Source: Flavobacterium sp.
GTDB lineage: Bacteria; Bacteroidota; Bacteroidia; Flavobacteriales; Flavobacteriaceae
Length of the DNA: 64,000 nt
Assembly (NCBI RefSeq): GCF_013822155.1
Contig: NZ_PNJW01000013.1
Span: 1 to 64,000, forward strand
Direction of reading: 5' to 3'
Under the pieces are notes generated by a model, which saw only the letters and a program-made list of their open reading frames with translations, ran no database searches and was not told where the DNA came from. Of the stretch, positions 37,427 through 47,400 are shown piece by piece. Position 1 is the stretch's first letter, and each line of letters opens with the position of its first letter. Position numbers and translations under genes: made by a program.

Positions 37427-39355
37427 TTATTCTTTAAAAATCAATACTTTTTTACTGATTTCCTGATTTTCAGCGGTATTAATCTTAACAATGTAAACAC
37501 TGTCGCTTAATCCGGAAGTTGAAAATTCATAAGATGGTTCAGCAACTAATTTTTCTTTATTAAATATTAATTTACCTGTTATATCAAATAATGATACAGA
37601 TTTCACATTTAATAAATTTGGATTACTAATTGACAATTTTTTGTTTTCATTGTTATGAATCACATCAAAATTATAACTAGTATTATCAGGAGCACTTAAT
37701 GTTTCATTTAAAAAAGTAATTTCAAAACGGTCTGTTACATTTCCGGCAGGCAATGTAATATCTACAAAACCATTCTTGATATCATGATAAATAGTTGTTT
37801 GTTTATCATAAAGATAAATGTTTTCAGCCAAATCAAAATTGATTAAATTACCTACTAACACTCTAAAATTTGATTCTGTGGAAGCTTTAACGGCAAAAGG
37901 AATTCGTTTTGTAATTTCGAAAGGCAAAGTTGAAATCACAAATTGTTTATTATCTACAATTGGAAAATAAGCATCGTTAGGCAAATTAAGTTCCTGTGTC
38001 GCAGCGTCAAAAGCAAAATCATACCCATCATTGGTGTTTGGATTAAAGGCTAAAACGGTTTCTCTTGTAAATTGATTATTTAAAATCGTATGAATTTTGA
38101 TTTGAGGCAATTGAGCTTTTGAAAACTGCGTATAATCTGTTCCGGTTAAATTTGGAATTTCTTGCCAGTTTTCATTTGTATCTGTTGAGTTTTCATTGGT
38201 TGCATTTCTTTCAAATTCGGAATTAGTAGTAACACCTCCTTCTTTAACAAAAACACGATAATCATTTTTCATTTGAGCCTCTGGAGAAGGAGTTGGAACA
38301 ACGCCTTTAATTATAAATCCTTGCCCAATTGGAGAAAACATTCGATAATAATTAACTCCGAATCCAGTACTTGCTGTATTTGGTGTACCATCACTATTAT
38401 AAGTAGTCCAAGGTTCATTAGCATAAGTCCCCGGTGAAAAGGGTCCATTATTTGCAACATAACTGCTATAACCTCCGACGTAATTTGCTAAAACGTGAGT
38501 TGTTCCCGGTTTTTCATGCTCCCAAAAATAAGCAGCTCCATCAATAATGGGAGATCCTACAAAAGTAGTACTACCATCACCATAATCTATACTATACCCA
38601 CTATTTTCCAATAAAAATAAATTTAGATTTATAGCAGAGGGATATGGATTTCCGGTTAATGTACTATTGGTATAATTAGGTCCAGGATCACTAACAACAG
38701 GAATTCCAATTGTTCCATCATTTGGTTTTCCTCTAAAATCATAGCGTTGTTTATTAGTTGGGTTATTTTGAACACCAAGTACTGATGTGTTGTCTGTTCC
38801 GCTAACGCCTTTCATGGTAAACCCTTGACCGGCAGCAATAGTAGTTCCCGCACCAATAAAATTCCAACTTGAATATTGATTAGCTGTAGTTAACGTATAA
38901 ATCCAACGGCTTGAAATAGTTAAAAGACTATTTGTTGTAGAGCCATTATTTGAAGTTGTAGTTGTTTGCCCTAAAGGCGAAAATGAAATAGGTGTAATTC
39001 CATCAGGTCTTTTTAATAATGTAATCCCAAAATTAGAATTCAATACACTTGCAGAAGGCACTCCAACAGGAGAACACCAATAATTGTAACCAAAATTATT
39101 TGAAGTTCCTTCTTGAAAAACTGAAAGTGAGCCTAATCCTGTATTTGCTGAGACACCACTTGTTTTTTGCAACAACTGACTTTCATCTCTTAAATAAATA
39201 TCGCCATTAGCAGCAAGGCTTACATCTTGAGTAACGGTTACATATTGGTTTTGGACGTAAACGAAACTTCCTGAACTCACATGCAATTGAGCATGACTTA
39301 TGAGCACAGAAAAAAAACATATTACTAGTGGTAAAAATTTCAGTAATTTTCTCAT
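37427..39355 (-). CDS. T9SS-exported surface protein (about 640 residues)
   Basis: From the ATG at 39355 the protein has 642 residues with a signal peptide (MRKLLKFLPLVICFFSVLISHAQ). The body has repeated YWCSPVG / GNPYPSAIN / GQGFIIKG-like motifs, which recur in the three giant proteins at 39.6-54.9 kb (YWSSPV, GNPYPSAI, GQSFFV or GQGFFV). The C-terminus (SVSLFDITGKLIFNKEKL...KKVLIFKE) is a T9SS sorting domain, type A-like. It should be exported across the outer membrane and anchored. It is divergent from the first giant. Confidence 0.82.
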   Translation of the reverse strand: MRKLLKFLPLVICFFSVLISHAQLHVSSGSFVYVQNQYVTVTQDVSLAANGDIYLRDESQLLQKTSGVSANTGLGSLSVFQEGTSNNFGYNYWCSPVGVPSASVLNSNFGITLLKRPDGITPISFSPLGQTTTTSNNGSTTNSLLTISSRWIYTLTTANQYSSWNFIGAGTTIAAGQGFTMKGVSGTDNTSVLGVQNNPTNKQRYDFRGKPNDGTIGIPVVSDPGPNYTNSTLTGNPYPSAINLNLFLLENSGYSIDYGDGSTTFVGSPIIDGAAYFWEHEKPGTTHVLANYVGGYSSYVANNGPFSPGTYANEPWTTYNSDGTPNTASTGFGVNYYRMFSPIGQGFIIKGVVPTPSPEAQMKNDYRVFVKEGGVTTNSEFERNATNENSTDTNENWQEIPNLTGTDYTQFSKAQLPQIKIHTILNNQFTRETVLAFNPNTNDGYDFAFDAATQELNLPNDAYFPIVDNKQFVISTLPFEITKRIPFAVKASTESNFRVLVGNLINFDLAENIYLYDKQTTIYHDIKNGFVDITLPAGNVTDRFEITFLNETLSAPDNTSYNFDVIHNNENKKLSISNPNLLNVKSVSLFDITGKLIFNKEKLVAEPSYEFSTSGLSDSVYIVKINTAENQEISKKVLIFKE

Positions 39356-39592
39356 ATCTAAAAACTTAAAGTTCAAATATATAAATAATTAATCAAATTT
39401 TAATCTTTACAGAAAAGGATTTCATAAAAACCAACTTAATAAGGCTCTTCTAATTTAATAAATATAAAATTATCCTATTAAAAAATTATAAAAATTTTAT
39501 ATTTTAGTATTTAATATAACATCTTTTTTCTTACATATTATGTTTATTTGTGTATTTCATCGATTTTTTAATACACTTTATCGGTATTTATA

Positions 39593-39600
39593 TATATTTG
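39593..39600 (+). promoter_or_regulatory. Possible -7 box of the first T9SS giant
   Basis: TATATTTG matches TAnnTTTG about 45 bases before the ATG at 39648; a clear -33 TTG is missing. The rest of this very AT-rich divergent gap (39356-39647) holds TTTCATCGA at 39555-39563, which recurs before the next giant gene, and nothing else clear. Confidence 0.4.
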
Positions 39601-39647
39601 TTGAGTCAAAAATCATGAACTGAAATCGAATTTAAAAATTATAGGTT

Positions 39648-42600
39648 ATGAAAAATATCTTTACTCAATTGAATAACTTAAAAGTCAATCAAACAAGCAA
39701 TACTCTTTTACCAAAAATAAGAATTATTTGTTTGCTGTTAGTTGCAAATTTAACCCAAGCCCAAACTGTACTTATCGATCCATCAGGAGATGGCGGATTT
39801 GAAAACGGGACTTCATTTGCTGCAAATGGTTGGACAGCTACTACGGGCACATCGACCCAAAATCAATGGGTTTGCAATACCGGTGCAACGGCAGGATTTT
39901 CGGGTGCGAGAAGTGCATATATCACAAACAATACTAGTGGAACTCCACCTCACAATTATACTTTAAACGCAACAAGAAGAACGCATTTATTTCGTGACAT
40001 TACGATTCCTATAAATGAATCTGATATTACACTTAGTTTTAGTTGGATTGGAATAGGACAAGGAACAAGTGACCGCTTAAATTTATGGTTAACGCCTACA
40101 TCTTATATCCCAGTATATGGAACTATAATTACAACAAGTGGAACTGCACCAACGGGACGAGTTTTACTTGGTAGTTATAACAACCAGGCAACTTGGACTA
40201 ACACTACTTTGAATTTACCTTCATCATATGGGGGACAATCGTTTAGATTGGTTTTTGAATGGGTAAACAACAATAGCTCAGGAACACAACCACCTGCTGC
40301 AATAGATAATATTTCGTTAATCTCTAATTTAGGTCCCATAAATGATGCATGCTCAAATGCTATCAGTTTAACAGTAAATCCAGATACTAACTGTACAACA
40401 CTTACAACAGGTACAACTTTTGCTGCAACACAATCACAAGCTGGTTGTTCAGGAACTGCGGATGATGATGTTTGGTTTAGTTTTGTTGCAACAACAACAA
40501 ATCACATTGTTACAGTTACTCCGGGAACATTAAGCGATGCTGTTTTACAAGTTTTTAGTGGGTCTTGTGGGACTTTAACAAGTCTTTCTTGTAGAAATGC
40601 AACCACTGGTAGTAATGCTGAAGTTGCCTCATTTACCGGATTAACCGCAGGAAATACTTATTTTGTTCGTGTACATAGCTCCGCAAACGGAACCGGTCAA
40701 GGAACCTTTTCTGTTTGCGTTACAACATCAAATGACAATTGTAGTGGTGCTTTTAATTTGACTGTTAATCCAACTAATACATGTACTACGTCTACTTTTG
40801 GAACAACAAATGGTGCAACTCAATCGCAATCAGGATGTTCCGGTACAGCGGAAGATGATGTTTGGTACAGTTTCGTGGCTACTTCAACAAACCATATTGT
40901 GACCGTTTCACCTACAACATTAAACGATGCAGTTTTACAAGTATTCAGTGGTTCTTGTGGTTCATTAACCAGTATTATTTGTAGAGATGTTACCATAAAT
41001 TATAATCCTGAAGTGGCCTCACTAACCGGATTAACAATAGGCAACACCTACTATGTTCGTGTATATGGATATTATAATGGATTGAGAGGAGATTTTTCAA
41101 TTTGTGTAACAACTCCAGCCGATCCTTGTGATAATATCGTAAATATAAGTTCATGTGGTGAAGTAATAAACCAAACCATAACTGCAGGAAATGGAATATA
41201 TTCCAGTTCAACGTGTGGAAATTCTACACCAGGAATTGAATATTTATATTCATTTACTCCAACCGTTTCGGGTACATTTTCTATTCAACAATTGAGTTCA
41301 TATAATTATATTGACTACCAATACAAAAATGCCTCAACCGGATGTAATTCAAGTGATTGGATGTGTATTGGCCCTTTAACCGGTGCACAAACCAGTTATA
41401 CTTTTTACATGTCGGCAGGCAACCAATATTACATCATGATTGACCCTCTTACAAGTGGAGGAGAAAATGTAAGCTTCTCTATTAATTGTTTAACCGCAGC
41501 TTGTACCGCGGGTGAAGGAGTTGGAACATCTTCTTTAGGATGTCCTTCTGTTGCAGCAGGTGGATTAGGTTTAAGTGGTGCAAATCCAGACCCTATTGAG
41601 TGTGATGCTCCATCAACTTGTACTACATTAGAAGCTACATATTTAAAACTTGGTTTAACAACAGATTATACCGTACAGTCAATTCCATATGAACCACCGT
41701 ATCAATTTAATTGTTTAGCAAATCCTGTGAGTGTGAATATCGATGATGTTTGGTCTGAAGAAATTTATCTACCTTTTTCATTCTGTTTTTATGGAAACAC
41801 GTATACTTCATGTCTAATTGGTTCAAATGGGTTATTAACATTTGACACTTCAAATGCTAGTGGATATGCCGGATGGCAATTTGCCAATAACTTACCAAGC
41901 ACTGTTGGAGCACTGTTTAACAATACTATTTATGGTGTTTACCATGACATTGACCCGAGTAAGGGTGGAACTGTTGGTTGGGAATTAATTTCTTTAACAA
42001 CCGGATGTAAAGCTTTAGTTGCCTCTTGGAGTGAAATACCAATGTATTCCAATACTTGTAACTCTATTTTATATACAGGAATGATGGTATTATATGAGGA
42101 TTCTAATGTTATCGAAGTCTATATTAAAGAAAAGAATGTATGTCCAACTTGGAATGGCGGAAATGCTGTTGTTGGTATTCAAAATGTTGATGGTACACAA
42201 GCCGTAGTTGCCCCAAGTAGAAATTCGTTAGATACTGATTGGACTGTTTCGATGGAAGCATGGCGATTTGTTCCATCCGGAACACCTATTACAACCCTTG
42301 AATGGTTTGAAGGTTCAGGGACATCTAGTCCTGTCATAGCTACTACAGACACTCTTGAAGTTTGTCCTACAACAACGACAACATATACTGCCAAGATAAC
42401 CTACACTTTGTGTAATGGCTCTACTATTACAGAAATTGATGAAACAGAAGTAAAAGTTATTGAAGATAAAATATGGAACGGAACAATTGACAATGATTGG
42501 GATGAAGCAAACAACTGGACGCCAGTTGGAGTTCCAACAAGTAATGATTGTGTTACTATTCCTGTAACTCCAAACAATCCATTAATTGGCGGTTTTGAGT

Positions 42601-44180
42601 ATGAAGGCTTAGCAAAAACTTTACGAGTATTAAACGGTGCTACACTATCTGTTGATTCAGATAATGGTGTTACGGTTACAAAATGGGTTGATGTTCAATC
42701 CGGTGGTTCCTTTGAAATAAACAACAACGGAAGTCTGGTTCAAATTGACAACAATACAAATACCGGAAATATAACATACCGTCGAAATGCGTTTATCCGA
42801 AAACTGGATTATGTATATTGGTCATCACCGGTAACACCATTTCATGTGAGTGCAGTTTCTCCCGGAACTCCTTCCTCTGTGAGATACTTTTGGAATTCTA
42901 CAGTTGCAAATACTAACGGAGGTTTTGGAAATTGGGCCAATGCCAATGAAAACATGATTCCTGGCAAAGGATATATTGTGAGAGGCCCAAACTCGTTTAA
43001 TTCAACCGCTCAACTATTTACTGCAAATTTTACAGGTGTCCCAAATAACGGTAATATCAGCACACCTATTTCAAGAGGAAACTATACTGGTGTAGATTAT
43101 GCTGGTACAAATGGAGTAACTATTACAAATATGGATGATAATTTTAACCTTATCGGAAACCCTTATCCTTCTGCTATTCGTTTTACAGATTTTATGGCTG
43201 CTAATCCTGATTTAGAAGGATCTATAAGAGTTTGGACTCATGGTACATTACCAAGTAATGCTAATGGAAATCCATTTTATGGTAGTTTTACTTATAATTA
43301 TACATCAAATGACTATATCATTCATAATGGAACAGGAACCATAAGTGGACCTGCTACATACGATGGTTTTATACCGGCCGGTCAAAGTTTCTTTGTTGCC
43401 ATGTTAGATGGTGCTGCGACAACTTCAACTGTGAATTTTACAAATTCAATGCGTGTTAAAAATAAAAATACTCAGTTTTACAGAAATGGAAATTCATTGA
43501 ATGAAGAAAACTCGGCTAGTAACAGTAGAATTTGGTTAGACTTAGTTTCATCAACCAATAGTGTAAGTCGTAGTTTAGTGGGTTATGCTGTAGGTGCCAC
43601 AAATGCCAAAGACCGCATGTTTGATGCTTACACCAAAATTGATAATGCCTTAGTACTTTATTCATTAATTGATTCTGAAAAAGCTTGTATTCAAGGAAGA
43701 GCCTTACCATTTGATGCCAATGATGTTGTCCCGTTAGGATTTAAAATTGGTACGAGTGGAAATTACACTTTAGCAATTGCTGCAGTTGATGGTATCTTTA
43801 CAAATGAACAAACAGTTTACTTAAGAGATAAATCTTTGGGTGTCATTCATAATTTAACTTTAAACCCATATAGTTTTACCTCAACTCCAGGGGTGTTCAA
43901 TGAACGTTTTGAAATAATCTACACCAACGGAACATTAGGTATAACTGATTTTGAAAGTCAAGAAATACAAGTTGTTACAAATGAAAATTTAACTGTATAT
44001 TCTACAAATGAACTTATAAAAGAGTTAGTTGTATATGATGTATTAGGCAGAAAAATTAATCATTATTTTAATATTAATGCAAATGAAATTTCCTTAAAAG
44101 AGCAAAAGACTAATCAAGCATTAATACTTAAAATCACCTTAGAAAATGGAATAACTGTTAACAAGAAAATCTTATATTAA
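39648..44180 (+). CDS. Giant T9SS-exported surface protein 1 (1510 residues)
   Basis: The order of parts is as follows. A long signal region ends near residue 39 (LVANLTQAQ). A jelly-roll/MAM-like domain covers about 40-225. Two tandem repeats of about 130 residues lie at about 228-360 and 362-490 (shared NDACSNAISLTV / SNDNCSGAFNLTV, DDVWFSFVAT / DDVWYSFVAT, VLQVFSGSCG). A cysteine-rich block follows (PADPCDNIV onward) with FCFYGNTYTSCLIGSNG and GVYHDIDPSKGGTVGWEL, resembling nidogen-like extracellular domains. A module starting IWNGTIDNDWDEANNWTPVG contains YWSSPV and GNPYPSAI. The C-terminus LVVYDVLGRKIN...NKKILY looks like the type C T9SS signal. It is closely parallel to the 50.6 kb protein. 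Function unknown; probably a surface adhesin or matrix protein. Confidence 0.85.
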   Translation: MKNIFTQLNNLKVNQTSNTLLPKIRIICLLLVANLTQAQTVLIDPSGDGGFENGTSFAANGWTATTGTSTQNQWVCNTGATAGFSGARSAYITNNTSGTPPHNYTLNATRRTHLFRDITIPINESDITLSFSWIGIGQGTSDRLNLWLTPTSYIPVYGTIITTSGTAPTGRVLLGSYNNQATWTNTTLNLPSSYGGQSFRLVFEWVNNNSSGTQPPAAIDNISLISNLGPINDACSNAISLTVNPDTNCTTLTTGTTFAATQSQAGCSGTADDDVWFSFVATTTNHIVTVTPGTLSDAVLQVFSGSCGTLTSLSCRNATTGSNAEVASFTGLTAGNTYFVRVHSSANGTGQGTFSVCVTTSNDNCSGAFNLTVNPTNTCTTSTFGTTNGATQSQSGCSGTAEDDVWYSFVATSTNHIVTVSPTTLNDAVLQVFSGSCGSLTSIICRDVTINYNPEVASLTGLTIGNTYYVRVYGYYNGLRGDFSICVTTPADPCDNIVNISSCGEVINQTITAGNGIYSSSTCGNSTPGIEYLYSFTPTVSGTFSIQQLSSYNYIDYQYKNASTGCNSSDWMCIGPLTGAQTSYTFYMSAGNQYYIMIDPLTSGGENVSFSINCLTAACTAGEGVGTSSLGCPSVAAGGLGLSGANPDPIECDAPSTCTTLEATYLKLGLTTDYTVQSIPYEPPYQFNCLANPVSVNIDDVWSEEIYLPFSFCFYGNTYTSCLIGSNGLLTFDTSNASGYAGWQFANNLPSTVGALFNNTIYGVYHDIDPSKGGTVGWELISLTTGCKALVASWSEIPMYSNTCNSILYTGMMVLYEDSNVIEVYIKEKNVCPTWNGGNAVVGIQNVDGTQAVVAPSRNSLDTDWTVSMEAWRFVPSGTPITTLEWFEGSGTSSPVIATTDTLEVCPTTTTTYTAKITYTLCNGSTITEIDETEVKVIEDKIWNGTIDNDWDEANNWTPVGVPTSNDCVTIPVTPNNPLIGGFEYEGLAKTLRVLNGATLSVDSDNGVTVTKWVDVQSGGSFEINNNGSLVQIDNNTNTGNITYRRNAFIRKLDYVYWSSPVTPFHVSAVSPGTPSSVRYFWNSTVANTNGGFGNWANANENMIPGKGYIVRGPNSFNSTAQLFTANFTGVPNNGNISTPISRGNYTGVDYAGTNGVTITNMDDNFNLIGNPYPSAIRFTDFMAANPDLEGSIRVWTHGTLPSNANGNPFYGSFTYNYTSNDYIIHNGTGTISGPATYDGFIPAGQSFFVAMLDGAATTSTVNFTNSMRVKNKNTQFYRNGNSLNEENSASNSRIWLDLVSSTNSVSRSLVGYAVGATNAKDRMFDAYTKIDNALVLYSLIDSEKACIQGRALPFDANDVVPLGFKIGTSGNYTLAIAAVDGIFTNEQTVYLRDKSLGVIHNLTLNPYSFTSTPGVFNERFEIIYTNGTLGITDFESQEIQVVTNENLTVYSTNELIKELVVYDVLGRKINHYFNINANEISLKEQKTNQALILKITLENGITVNKKILY

Positions 44181-44487
44181 TTTTTTTAGTTGTTTAACCT
44201 AAAGGCCTCTTTACAGAGGCCTTTTTTTATACCATAAAAAGCAGAATTTTATTATTATGTAGTTCATCGGATTTTAAAAACTTTCATCGACTATTTTAGT
44301 TATTCCGTTATTAAAGTGTTAATATTGTATCATATATATTCCAAAAACAAAAAATTACATGCTTAAATTCAACTCTTAAGCAATACTACAGTTAAAACCA
44401 TAATTCAATCTTAAGGAATTGACATTTGCCCCAAACATTTGTTAAAATTGAAATTATTTAAGACAACGATCTAAAACCGTGCTTATC
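44181..44487 (+). other. Intergenic region between giants 1 and 2
   Basis: The gap of 307 bases holds the terminator at 44201-44228. Two motifs, TTCATCGG (44263-44270) and TTTCATCGA (44282-44290), are the same nonamer or nearly so as upstream of giant 1. No good TAnnTTTG box was found before the ATG at 44488. No RNA gene or ORF is visible. Confidence 0.6.
44201..44228 (+). terminator. Terminator of giant 1
   Basis: AAAGGCCTCT pairs perfectly with AGAGGCCTTT around loop TTAC, followed by a run of T; 20 bases after the stop. Confidence 0.95.
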
Positions 44488-47400
44488 ATGATACAAAATT
44501 TCAATTTACGAATTGGTTTAGTTTTTTTTAAAAAAGAAACCTATTTCAATACCAAAAACAACATCATACATTTAATATTGATGTTAGTTGCTTTTTTTGG
44601 ATCTTCCACTGCTTTTGGACAAACCACAGTAAATATTACTACTACTGGTAACGGTACATGGACTGCTCCATGCGACGTAACTTCCATTACCCTTGAAGTA
44701 TGGGGTGCCGGTGGTGGTGGACAAAGAGCTGAAGGAAATCCCTCTGCTGGTGGCGGAGGCTCTGGTGGTGGTTACATTAGAACTACATATGCTGTAACAC
44801 CCGGCACAACTTATAACTTATTTGTTGGTAATGGCGGTTCAGGAGTTACTGGAAGTAATGGCCAACCTTCTTGGTTTGATACAAATACTACTATCATAGC
44901 AGTAGGCGGACGAGGTGCCGGCGGAGCAGTTACGGCAAACAACACTTGGGGAACCGGAGCAACTGCATTTACTACAGGAAATAATGGGGGGACCATCATT
45001 TCAACTTATGGTGGAAATGGTGGAAATGCCGGGAACAACTTTAGCGGTGGAGGTGGCTCAAGTGCGGGAGATACAGTTGGAAATGATGCCGCCGGAATTA
45101 CTGCAGGTGCTGCACCAACAAATGGATATGCAGGTGCTACCGGCAGAAACACTACTGGTGTAGGTGTTACAGGCGGAATAGGGGCTGGCGGTGCCGGTGG
45201 AAGAACCAATACAACTGATCGTAGTGGTGGAGCAGGTGGTCGTGGTCATGTTAGAATTACCTATACTTCAACATTAGCGGCATATTGTTCACCTACTTTT
45301 ACAAGTGGAATTGAACCTATTACTAATGTCACTTTTGCCGGAATAAACAATACTACATCAAACACAGTAAACGGGACGCCTGCATTAGAATCATTTTGTA
45401 TAACCGGAACAGTTATGCAAGGTTCAGCAACCAATGCTATTTCAGTCATGGGTAATACGGCAGGTAATTTTACAAACAACATAAGAGTCTATATTGATTG
45501 GGATAAAAACGGAACATTTGGAAATGTTGCCAATGAAATTTACAACATAGGCACAATCACTAACTCAACCGGAGTCGATTTTATTAGCCTAACCGGGAAT
45601 ATCGCTGTTCCTTTAACCGCTGGACTTGGATTAATAAAAATGCGAGTTATGAAGCGTTACAACGGTTACTCATCCGGCCCTTGCCAAACCGGAGCAGGTT
45701 ATGGTCAAGCGGAAGATTACCTACTTAACGTAATTGCTCCACTTCCTTGTGTTACGCCAACAGCTCAACCAACTGCTTTAGTTTTAACTTCAAGTGAAGC
45801 CACCATTAATGGAACATTTACTGCTGCTTCTCCTACGGCAAATAACTACTTAGTGGTCATGAACACTTCGGGTGTTGCCCCTATTCCTGTTAACGGAACT
45901 ACTTATATAATTGGTTCAACCGCACTGGGAGGCACTAATGTGGTCATAGATACAGATGGTAATACTAATTTTTCTGCTACTTTATTATCTGCTGTTACAA
46001 ATTATTATTTTTTTGTTTTTTCAATGAATAATTTGTGTACAGGTGGGCCTTTATACAATACAACAAGTCCTTTAACAGGTAGTGCAATCACTCCTTTATC
46101 TTATTGTGCATCCATTCCCACAACCGCAGGATTTAATGACGGTATAACTCGAGTTCGATTTAATACGATAGACAACAGCACATCTGCAAATGCCGGGAAT
46201 GAATATACAAATTATACAACCACTCATAATACAACTGTAACACAAGGAATAGATTACAACATCGATGTATGGGTTAATACAGATGGTAACTATACTCAAG
46301 TTCAAATGGTTTGGTTTGATTGGAATTTAGATGGTGATTTTGATGATGCGGGAGAAGCATATAATTTAGGAACAGTAACAAACAGTGCAAATGGACTAAG
46401 CTCCTTATGCCCGTTCACTATACAAATCCCTATCAATTCTTCAATTGGAGCAACACGAATGAGGGTTTCTTCTCGTTTTTCTATAGCTGGTAGTCCTTGT
46501 GAAAATGGTCAAGATGGTGAAGTAGAAGATTACAGTGTTACCATTTTAGCAGCTCCTCCTTGTACTGCACCAACTGCTCAGCCGACTGCTTTAATATTAA
46601 CTCCCGGAGCTACTTCAATTACCGGTACATTTACAGCAGCTGTTCCAGCACCACAAAACTATTTAGTTTTAATGAATACAACGGGTGTGGCTCCAACTGC
46701 ATTACTTACGAATGGTACCACTTATCCAACAGGAACAAGCATTGGTGTTGGCAATATCGTAATTGATACAGATAGCAATACAACCTTTACAGCAAGCGGT
46801 TTAAATACAACTTCAACTTATTATTTTTTCATTTATTCTATGAATGCCAAATGTAGTGGCGGTCCTATATTCAATACAAACCCAACTATTTTGATTGGAA
46901 ATACAACAACAGTGGGAACACCACCTGGCCCATGTATTCCAACAACTGCTTCTCCAAGAAATAGTGACCGATACATTAGCAGAGTTGCTTTTATTGGAAC
47001 TTATGTAGAAACAAACAACACAAGTACTTTTAGTAATATTACCCCTGGATATCAAGACTTTACAGGTTTACCTACAAAAGCTCAGCAAGTCCAAGGCGAA
47101 GGAGTAAATATGCTAGTTGAATCAACCGGAGGAAGAGCAAGATTACACGCTTGGGTTGATTGGAATAAAAACGGCACATTCGAAGCTACAGAAATGGTTT
47201 ATGGTCCTGCTGTGGCTGGTATTTCTAATACTTTTGGTTTTGCCATACCTTCTGGAGCCGTGCCTGGTGATTATAGAGTGCGTGTAAGAACTTTTAATAG
47301 TTTTTACAATGATGGTAACCCATTTAATGGTAATCCAGATGAATATTTTGGATTAAATTTTGATGCATGCCAACCTTTTAATACAGGAACATTTGGAGCA

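Noticed and set aside
44990..45250. Several overlapping frames on both strands in the glycine-rich part of giant 2
   Set aside because: They arise from the GGN-rich repeats of the real gene and encode low-complexity proline, serine or cysteine strings.
44690..45250. Short repeated GGTGG units that might suggest a repeat array
   Set aside because: They are codon repeats of a glycine-rich protein; there are no regular spacers or conserved repeats as in CRISPR.
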